Below are positions 56,604 to 64,000 of a stretch of 64,000 nucleotides of DNA, piece by piece. A program made the translations under genes and the position numbers. This DNA comes from Leptobrachium leishanense (taxonomy: Eukaryota; Chordata; Amphibia; Anura; Megophryidae), in contig CM019069.1 in NCBI GenBank assembly GCA_009667805.1, forward strand, positions 52,388,422 to 52,452,421. The letters run 5' to 3'. Under the pieces are notes generated by a model that was not told the DNA's origin, did no database searches, and saw nothing but the letters and a program-made list of their open reading frames with translations. Each line of letters starts with the position of its first letter. Position 1 is the first letter of the stretch.

Positions 56604-58936
56604 ATTAGAGCAGAGCTTAACAAACAAAACTGCAGTCTAACCTTCATCCAAACTTGTCTGGCTGATAGAACTGTCCATCTTTTGATCGTGTTACAATGTG
56701 AAGACCCAGGTCACCATCCATTTCAATTGGCTTAAGATGGCAGCTAAAAATCTGAATTTATATAGATTAATGATTTAGATCCTTTTTTTTTTTTTTTTCC
56801 TGCAGCCGTTTGTTTTCTCACTGTTTTAACATTATGGTGGAAGCAATATTCAGATTCCTTCATGGTTCTAACATCACGGTTGACATATCGTCACGTATGT
56901 GATCAGCGACCGATACGTGTGAGGTAGTGACGGCCTTCCTCTTGTCTTTTTCATGTCCAGGATTGATTATAGACTTGCACTATTTTACTTGAAAATAAAC
57001 AAGATGCATGACAAATCGTTGGCCAACATTGCGTATATTTCGCTATATAATGGCGCAGAGAAATATCATCACGTGTCACTTTAACAGCAGAAACGGCAAG
57101 CCAAGCTTTAATTTCCCATTCACAGTAGTTTGTTTTTGGTATGTTCTTTAGCCTTTTTTTTTTTTTTCTTTTATTGTGGGCAGCTCCTTTTCAAACTATA
57201 TCCTGATGCTTCATCAAATAAAATGCTGTAATAAATTTAACTCGCTGTATCTAGCTCCGTGGTTTTGTCGGCTCTATAAACGGTGATTATTGTTTCACCA
57301 GAGATCGTAAAATGACGTTAATGATGGGTTTCGCCAATAAAAGTGCAAATGATTTTATTTAGTGAAAGTCCCTGCTGCCGTTGCTTGTTACTTGGAGGGA
57401 TATATAGGCAATAAAATGGGAATAAAACTGCCTTTTAACCATTTCAAAGGCTGGAGGTGCCATGGAGTATTCCCATATCACCTTCTTCCCACAGGTCATT
57501 CCACCTGTGGCAGAGAAGCCTCTCCATCTGAAAATTTCTCCTTGTGTCATCATTCTGGCCAAATAACTGGTCATGATTTATTAAAATCATGACTTTAACA
57601 TTATCCTGTGCTCTAAGTAAAGCCTGGCCAAAAGATAAATCCCTCGCTCTTGTAAACCTGTGTTTACCATGAGTTTTAATTCTCCTGTATTCCGGTGCTC
57701 ACCCTTTTCCTTTTTTCTTTCCTGAAGACCTTTTGTTAGGTTCCCTTTGGTCCATCACTGGCTGTTCCTCCAAGAGTTTTCGCGAGGAGTAACAGGGCAG
57801 TGTAAGTGTTGCGGGAGCCCTCATAGTTGGCCATGTCCAGCTCCTGGTCCAGTGTTAGATGTCCTCTGTGTAGCATCTGAGCTTGTTCATTCTACAATAT
57901 TGGATCTACCTGGCACTTTTGTAATTTTTTTTTTTTTAAATTCCCTTAAAATGGGTTTGGATCCTGTTTTTCTAAAGGTTTCTTTTTTTATCCTTGGGAA
58001 AAATGTTTACTGGGTATGTAATCCTTGAAGCTACTCTACGTAACCGTGGAGCATGCTTTAAAAATGATTCATCTCAACGTGCCATAGCCTGTCTTGCTTC
58101 CAGTACAAGCTAACAGTGTTTTTTCTTCCTTTCGGGGATTGTTTTCATGGTGGAATACTATAAATTTTCCCTGTACGGTCAGTTTGACCACCAAATAATG
58201 TTCTTCCTCCATTCCACGATTTCCTCCTGGTAGTTGGTTCCAGTTAGCTTTCCCAATCTTATTGGTTTCACTTCGTAATCCGTACTCCACTTACTTGGGA
58301 GAAGGCCCTCCTGTTATTTTCAAAATCGACCTACCTATTTAGCCCAAGTCCACTTGATTTGTTGGTGTACGTTAAAGTTAATGCCTTCCTCCTATTCGGA
58401 GTTACAAGCCCCTGTTGCAACTCACCTGTTATGGCCGCCTGCTGGACTGTGGAGGCAGCCGGAGAGTAACATGTGATTCCAAGGTCGTTCCTTATTCTCG
58501 TTTGTAGTCAGTGTTTGGAAAAATTTAAGGTATTTTTTTGGTGATGTGAAATCAATGGACACACACAGATATGCAACAAAAAGTTCAAAAGTCTTCGGTC
58601 ATCCACAGCAGTGAGGAATGTGTGACCAACCTCTGCCGATCTACCATAAGTAGAAGAACGCGCGGAACAAATAGTTCTCCAGAGTTCTTCTGCCCGAGCA
58701 CATGGTCCTGCACAACATTCCCTCTCCTCTTCCCTCCGGTGAGTCCTATGGACTCCAGGAGAAAATACCAGACTGTATTCATTAGCAACTCTGACATTAT
58801 GAGCCGAACCACCAACGTAGCCGATCACTGGTAATGGCGAACGAAGACGTAATGACTCGCCATTTTTTTCAGTGTTGGTGGCTCTCTGTCATGATCTCTG
58901 CCGGGACATAACCCAGTTTTGTCCTGTGTCCTAGAC
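56604..58936. other. intronic; no gene seen
   Basis: 58560-58790 shares phrases with 7290, 30550 and 37600 (gaacaaatagttctcc.., ctatggactccaggag). Poly(T) occurs at 56782-56798, 57156-57167 and 57927-57938. No exon is supported. Confidence 0.4.
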
Positions 58937-59119
58937 CAGTGGTTCCCAACCCTGGTCCTCAAGTACCCTTAACAGGCCAGGTTTTAAGGATCACCTTGGG
59001 GAAATGCAGACTGAATCCTGCAATCACTGAGCAGCAAATCATATCACCTGTGCCGTGCTTCACATACCTGACCTGTTGGGGGTACTTGAGGACCGCGGTT
59101 GGGAACCACTGGACTAGGC
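58929..59119. mobile_element. Charlie-like hAT MITE (family A)
   Basis: The body is 58937-59111, the best-preserved copy in the window. The ends are CAGTGGTTCCCAACCCTGG and complement. Flanks tcctagac and gactaggc keep only the central CTAG and last base. Confidence 0.85.
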
Positions 59120-59199
59120 GGTTACCTTCCTGCCCCTTATCAGTATGGCGATGGAGTGTCAGACGAACCAAATGCAGGTATTTCTCAATGTTAAATTAA

Positions 59200-60774
59200 A
59201 ACCTTATCGCTTCTAAAGTGATTAAGGATTAGAATTGTGTGAACACGGAGCGTCTTTATGATCGCTCTTACCTCCATAAAATAGAAATCTATTCTAAATT
59301 TACTTGACACACATTTTATTTTATTTAGAAATAAATTATAAATATATTTCTATCTCTGTAATCTGTCCAAATATAGTTCTACGTATGTATTTTTTAAATA
59401 AAGCTTCTATCATTCCGCACACCTACCTGTACGTTTAAAGACAAATTCATTACAGCGAAAGCGAGCCGGAATATCCTTTCTTTAATGACCGCTCGTGTTA
59501 AACGTTAAATTTTACTATTTTGTTTAAAACGGGGTATTAATATCGGAATGTTTTTAGTCGCTAAACCTTCCTCCGTCCATTATGACCGAACACCCATTCA
59601 CTCGAAAGGGGATGAATGATCACCAGCACCGCATTAACAATTTACGAGCCTATTGAATTGACCCGTTAAGCCCATAAATGTCTCCTAAAGCATAATATTA
59701 GTTTCTTTGTGCCCAAAGAAAGGAAAAAAAAATATATATAATATATATAAAAAATAAATCTCCAGAATGACTGTTTTTATTTTCTTATTTTGCATTCTAA
59801 TAACGGTAAGATGAGTAATGCGTTAACCCCGCGCACCCGGTTTTACAGGGGTTCGAGGCGTCTATTTTACTGCTGGGCAGAGAAAAGGACAAAGGCATTA
59901 TTGGTTTATCAAGAATTGTGACTCTGGTCCCGTACTCCCGCCGCGCACCCCCCTCTCTTCCACCCGTCACCTATTTTTTTTTTTTTTTCTTCCATGGCCA
60001 GTAAGTCCGTGGTACTGTACAGAGGGGAGGGGGGGGACGTCTTGCTGCAGAACTGTTCCAGAACATTAAACCTTATAAAAAACAGCCTCCCCGAGCCACG
60101 CAGCAGTTTGAAAATGTTGAATCCATTCAGCGCCAGTTGTATTTAATATTTCTCCGATGAACTCAAGTTCAACCCGGCTCTATAATTTTCAGTTTATTTG
60201 CCTTCCGCGTTCACGTTCGATAAAACCGTCGTTGCCAGTTCCAGCCGGATCGAGGCTAACCCTTCCCTCCCTGGAGCGTCCCGCAGCGCACTGCCGAGCG
60301 AATAGGCACCGTCCGCTGCCGGAGGCGAAGGGGTGTAGGGGACGCCGTAAGTCAAGGGGAGCCTCGCTGTCTGCACGAGCTGATTTGCATGGAAGGTGAA
60401 AACACACGGGCACATACATTTGCCTTGTAATGAATTGTCGTGTATATTATGTGTTTACGGCCGGCTCTGCCGCCTGCATCTGTTAAGCTCGCCGCCCCGC
60501 ATAAGCAAGGAGGGTCTACCACCATGATGAAATTGTCTGCGTTTCAAAGAGCTGGACATTCTCTAGTCTGGGGGTTCTTCTCTTTTTTTATTTTATTTAT
60601 TCTATAAAATTGCTGCTAATCTGTGGTTTTGCCCTCATTAATACAGTTTTGGTTTATGTCCATATATAGACACACGAAGCAAGCCCCTTCTCTTATAAAG
60701 GAAAATGAGATCTAATACAAATGTATCTTTGTTTTATTATCAGGAACTCGTCGATGGTTTATTTTCCCGTCTGT
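59200..60774 (+). promoter_or_regulatory. low-repeat, CpG-containing intronic stretch; candidate conserved element
   Basis: This is the longest part of the intron in which I recognise no transposon ends. 59830-60500 contains several CpGs and a perfect octamer ATTTGCAT (60383-60390). No exon is supported. Regulatory function is only inference from the absence of repeats and the composition. Confidence 0.3.
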
Positions 60775-60900
60775 GTAATATATAAATAACTTGTAAAGTG
60801 CCAACAAATTCCATAGCGCTTCACAATGGGAAGCCTAAACAAATCAACAGACAAGTCAGGCATGCAGAGGACTTCGCGCAAGAGCTTACAATCTAATCCT
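60775..60900 (-). repeat. L2-like tail relative
   Basis: Contains acttgtaaagtgccaacaaa, ccatagcgcttcacaatgg and gcttacaatctaatcct, a diverged complement of the tail type seen at 18107. Confidence 0.5.
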
Positions 60901-60974
60901 ATTCAATGATTCCCAATCTTTAGACTATTTCCAGGTCTGCGTTGATCGAAAATCATCGCACAATTTAAAACCTA

Positions 60975-61192
60975 GGGGGTAATTCGGCAAACGACAATGT
61001 TTGTCACCATTGCAACAACTGTGATTTTTGCAGGTATTTTCAACTTTGGCGTTCTTTACAGAAATCCAGACAGCCACAGGAGGAGCTTCACTGTGAGCTT
61101 CTCTTGCCGCTGGCTGTATTCTTTTGTGGTATGCTGGTGTTTGTAACTGTTGCAATAACAGCAATTTCTGTTGGTGTTTGCTGAATAACCTT
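60975..61192. mobile_element. Harbinger-like palindromic MITE
   Basis: Inverted arms: gtttgtcaccattgcaacaa / ttgcaataacagcaatttc.. and aggagcttc / gaagctcct. It is similar in plan to 36707-36914. The ends are diverged. Confidence 0.6.
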
Positions 61193-61386
61193 CTTAAACC
61201 GTTATTTATATAGATTACTGCTACACCGCAACATGAAGGCCACGGAGGAAAAGTGTGTGTGTGTTTCACAAAACTAGAATCCAATTAGTAACAGCAGAAG
61301 GTGCACAGTGCAGCTACCCCCCCCCCCGTCGCTCTTTGGATTGGACTTTTGTGAAACGCCGACATTTGTCGTCACTGCAACACCTC

Positions 61387-62383
61387 CAGGGTTGGTTATT
61401 CAGAGAGGGCTGACTTGGCTCCAAAATTGCACCAAACGGTGAATTTCCACCACGTACAATTTCGGGGCCATTCGGTTATTCAAAACCTTGCAAATTGCCA
61501 GTGAAATATGGGTGCCTGCTTGACGGCGGTGAAATATCCGTAGAGAAGCAATGGTTAATCTATTCAGAGACACCGAACAGCAGAGAAATGCCCTGATGTT
61601 CGGTGGTTTCATCCGGTAGGTTTAAGGCTAGGGTCAGACTAACGCATTCTGTGCGTCCGTACACAACAGACGTACTTTCTGACTGACGACAAGGTAGTGG
61701 CCACACGGTCCGTTTTTGTGACTGACGTTTTTTTTTTTGTTTTTTTTGACTGATGTAGATGGGAAATCAAATTTAATATGAAATAACATTTTGTCTAACT
61801 TGCGTCCGTTTGCCGCGTCCGCACTTCTGTGCGGGCGTACTTTGTGTGTGGGTCTCTATTGATCATAATTGTATGCTACCACGGATGTTAAAATGTGCGG
61901 CAACACAGACGTGAACACTGGGCTCGTCTGACCCGAGCCTAATCAGGCGAATCCCATGTAAAAAATATTCACGTTTTTTATTAAATATTTATTAAACAGT
62001 TTCTTCTTTTAACCTGCAGCGAAAAGTCTCTAGGAATTTTATTTTTCCTTTTTTTTTTTTCTTTAAACTTTTTTTTTTTTTTATAACAGACCTTTTTTAT
62101 TATTCATGAGACCTTTTATATATTACAGGCATTTTCGTGCAGTAGTTTTTTTTACAAACAGCTTTTAAAAGTCGGCTTTTTTCGGATGTGCTAGAACCTG
62201 TACGGAGGGTTTGCGGTGGCTTATCGGATCCGATGTTTTGATGCGGTTTTTCCGTTCGGTGGGTTTGTGGTGGTTTTTCTAATGCGTACGGCGGGTTTTC
62301 TCTGTACTTCGGCGAACCTGCAGTCAATGCTGAATTCACTTAAGGGCAGGGAAGGAAAGCGCACCGGAATTTGAATAACCCTG
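61387..62383. mobile_element. Harbinger-like element with a nested family H1 MITE
   Basis: The ends are cagggttggttattcagag and gaataaccctg. The inner ends repeat 'accgaa', 'ttcggtg' and 'cggtttttccg' motifs as in the 4631 and 50637 elements. The flanking 3-mers do not match. It is interrupted at 61626-61939. Confidence 0.65.
61623..61942. mobile_element. Harbinger-like MITE (family H1), nested
   Basis: The body is 61626-61939 with TAA on each side. The ends are GGCTAGGGTCAGACTAACGC and complement. Confidence 0.88.
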
Positions 62384-62723
62384 CATCTTGCTGTCTGTCA
62401 TCAAGCTACCAAAACAACTGTTACGTCATAAAACCTAGAAATAAGTCTTTAAATGGAGTGCGCCTAGATGAAAGCTGACTTCTATAGATTCTAGAGGTGG
62501 AAATTTCTTTTGAATTTTTATGGGAAAAGCCTGAACAAATTCTTATCGCTCACTTGTACCAAAATAAACCTAATATAAACCGGCAAGCCCAGCACTTTGG
62601 CTTTACATACATCAGACACAAAACAGATGCTCTGTTTCCAGCTGAGATGTTTAACAAGACCTCTCTGAAAGCTTTGCTGGTGGATCGAAGCTTTTTACAT
62701 TTGATTCCGTTGTCTCAATGAAC
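62384..62723. other. intronic; no gene seen
   Basis: Unique-looking sequence. Nothing is recognised. Confidence 0.45.
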
Positions 62724-62921
62724 CTCTATAGCAGTGTTTCCCAAACCTGTCCTCGGGACCCTCAATCAGGCCAGATTTTGCAGAACACTTTGGGGAAAAG
62801 CAGACTGAATCCTGCAATCACTGAGCAGCACATCATATCACCTGTGCTGTGCTTCAGATATCTGGCAAACCTGGCGAGGTGGAGGGTCCCGAGGACAGGT
62901 TTGGCAAACCCGGCTTTATAG
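62724..62921. mobile_element. Charlie-like hAT MITE (family A)
   Basis: The body is 62732-62913. Flanks ctctatag and ctttatag match at 7 of 8 positions. Confidence 0.85.
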
Positions 62922-62939
62922 TAAAGGTGAAGCCTGGAC

Positions 62940-63110
62940 ATTCAAGGTTATTAGTCTCTACCACGGATCTCAAGTTTCTGCCTCCCAGATGTTGCTGAAC
63001 TGCAACTCTCATGATTCTCTGGCCATCTGTTGCATTCAAAGAATTCTGGGAATTGTAGGCCGTCCTCATCTGGGGCACAGAGTTTGTAATCCCTGACTAA
63101 TGTTTGGCAT
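62940..63110. repeat. probable degraded palindromic MITE
   Basis: The inverted phrases cagatgttgctgaactgcaa and ttctgggaattgtaggccg are reminiscent of the family-B hAT core (aactacatttccc). Termini and duplications are not clear. Confidence 0.4.
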
Positions 63111-63173
63111 CCTGGCATGGTGAGCATCAAGGGCATTTTAAGTCAGATCAGCTGGATAGCATGTTAATGCTGG

Positions 63174-63370
63174 TTCTAGACCAGTGTTTCCCAGACCTGT
63201 CCTCGGGACCCGCTAACAGGCCAGGTTTGCAGATATGTGAAGCACAGCACAGGTGATATGATTTGCTGCTCAGTGATTGCAGGATTCAGTCTGTATTTCC
63301 CCAAGGTGATCCTTAAAACCTGGCCTGTTAGTGGGCCCTGAGGACAGGTTTGGGAAGCACTGATATAGAC
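63174..63370. mobile_element. Charlie-like hAT MITE (family A), inverse orientation
   Basis: The body is 63182-63362. Flanks ttctagac and atatagac match at 6 of 8 positions. Confidence 0.83.
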
Positions 63371-63749
63371 CATAATTCCCATCATCCAGCCTGAGACACA
63401 GCATATTTATATCGTTATAGAAATAGATATTTATCTAGAGGGTTCCTAGTTGGTTTATTCATATCCATGTGTTTTTAAATATATATTTACTATTATTTAT
63501 TTATTTTTAATTGGTTTATTCCCCCCCAATATTTTTTTTTCCTCTCGTCTTCAATCACTCTTCCTATTAACCTTCGCTTCCTTGTTGCATTGTGTGAATT
63601 GTCTACCCCTGCTTGGTAACTTGATGGGCGCGCGGCCTGGGAATTAAGAATCAGATGCTTATAAACATTCTGGAAAGAAATATGGGAAACCTCAGCGTCT
63701 GAAGAGATCCCTGTTGGTCTATTGGACAGACCACGGGTACTGGAATCGC
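63371..63749. other. intronic; no gene seen
   Basis: AT-rich sequence. Nothing is recognised. Confidence 0.45.
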
Positions 63750-64000
63750 CAAAAAAACCGGAAATGATGGGTTAAAGATCAATAAAACTTTTATTCCAAA
63801 TAAAATATAAATAAATGCAAAGCCCAACGCGTTTCGTCTACTGAATAGACTTTTTCAAGGGCAATAATAATACATAAAGCATAACAATAAAATGGTCGCT
63901 TAAAAACAACATTCTGGCTGGGTCTTGAGAAAGAATGGCCATTAGGTAAAATGCTTCATAGGTTTACTCCACGAACTGCAAAGTGGAGCCCATAAGGGAA
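63750..64000 (-). mobile_element. retroelement end with hammerhead-like motif, runs off the window
   Basis: On the minus strand, the sequence after the motif (tttgcatttatttatatttt..) resembles that after motif 2 at 23750-23810. The element continues past 64000. Confidence 0.4.
63822..63862 (-). ncRNA. hammerhead-ribozyme-like motif 3 (degenerate core)
   Basis: On the minus strand: GCCC (stem I), TTGAAAA, an unpaired A, stem II GTCTA/TAGAC with a 5-nt loop, GAA, ACGCGT, T, GGGC (stem I). The architecture is the same as motif 2, but the CTGANGA core is altered at its first and sixth positions, so it should be inactive. Confidence 0.45.

Larger units (their letters stand above)
29180..64000 (+). 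other. AGPS: AGPS intron 1 (donor 29180-29181, acceptor not in window)
   Basis: The donor GTAGGT follows exon 1. Scanning downstream I find no segment encoding the expected next residues (a tryptophan- and glycine-rich stretch that follows KKR in the family), so the intron is inferred to exceed 34.8 kb. It is packed with transposons, minisatellites and a 3.2-kb polypyrimidine block. Confidence 0.6.

Noticed and set aside
53337..56735. Open frames of about 1100 codons on both strands
   Set aside because: They cross a pure C/T tract in which stop codons (all containing a purine) cannot arise on + and are rare on -. The products are low-complexity and no gene model supports them.

Overview
The window looks like nuclear DNA from a vertebrate, most likely an anuran amphibian. 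The grounds are one recognisable vertebrate exon, a dense mix of cut-and-paste DNA transposons (hAT, PIF/Harbinger-like, piggyBac-like, Tc1) with LINE, SINE and solo-LTR insertions, and families resembling repeats common in frog genomes. The species assignment is inference. There are no bacterial operons, rRNA or tRNA genes, or CRISPR arrays. Almost every long open frame is an artefact of a tandem repeat.

The only host gene I can support is AGPS (alkylglycerone-phosphate synthase, peroxisomal ether-lipid synthesis). Its first coding exon is at 29028-29179 on the + strand, inside a CpG-rich promoter (about 28780-29230). The exon is only about 50 codons long, carries a textbook peroxisomal PTS2 signal and ends at a GT splice donor. 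I find no exon 2, so everything from 29180 to the window end is read as intron 1 (>34.8 kb). Everything before about 28.7 kb is upstream intergenic sequence.

Upstream half (1-28.7 kb): a hAT element carrying a 25-bp minisatellite is nested in an older Charlie-like hAT element (98-1879), and a second minisatellite-bearing hAT sits at 3005-4235. Harbinger-like elements with 3-bp duplications are scattered from 4.6 to 20 kb. Two piggyBac-like elements (TTAA duplications, 7.5-8.8 and 20.1-20.9 kb) are made of modular hairpins. At 21.2-25.6 kb a 5'-truncated L1/Tx1-type LINE has been split by two solo LTRs (5-bp duplications) and a 1.2-kb foldback (12-bp duplication). All junctions resolve to the base.

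Downstream half (29.2-64 kb, AGPS intron 1): a CA-rich minisatellite lies 0.2 kb after the exon. A complete but broken Tc1 element (32178-34351) has an L2-like LINE tail inserted in its transposase frame. Many Harbinger-like MITEs follow, then a second LINE fragment split by a hAT (46232-46915) that carries the same hairpin plus 25-bp minisatellite cassette as the element at 225-1798. Further on are an uninterrupted polypyrimidine tract of about 3.2 kb (53410-56603) and a low-repeat, CpG-containing stretch at 59.2-60.8 kb.

The strongest candidates for something undescribed are: (1) the hairpin + 25-bp minisatellite cassette shared by two hAT elements with different ends; (2) three hammerhead-ribozyme-like motifs of common architecture (17.25, 23.71 and 63.82 kb), two of them in or next to inverted-duplicated insertions as expected of Penelope-like retroelements; (3) the 3.2-kb pure polypyrimidine block inside the AGPS intron.
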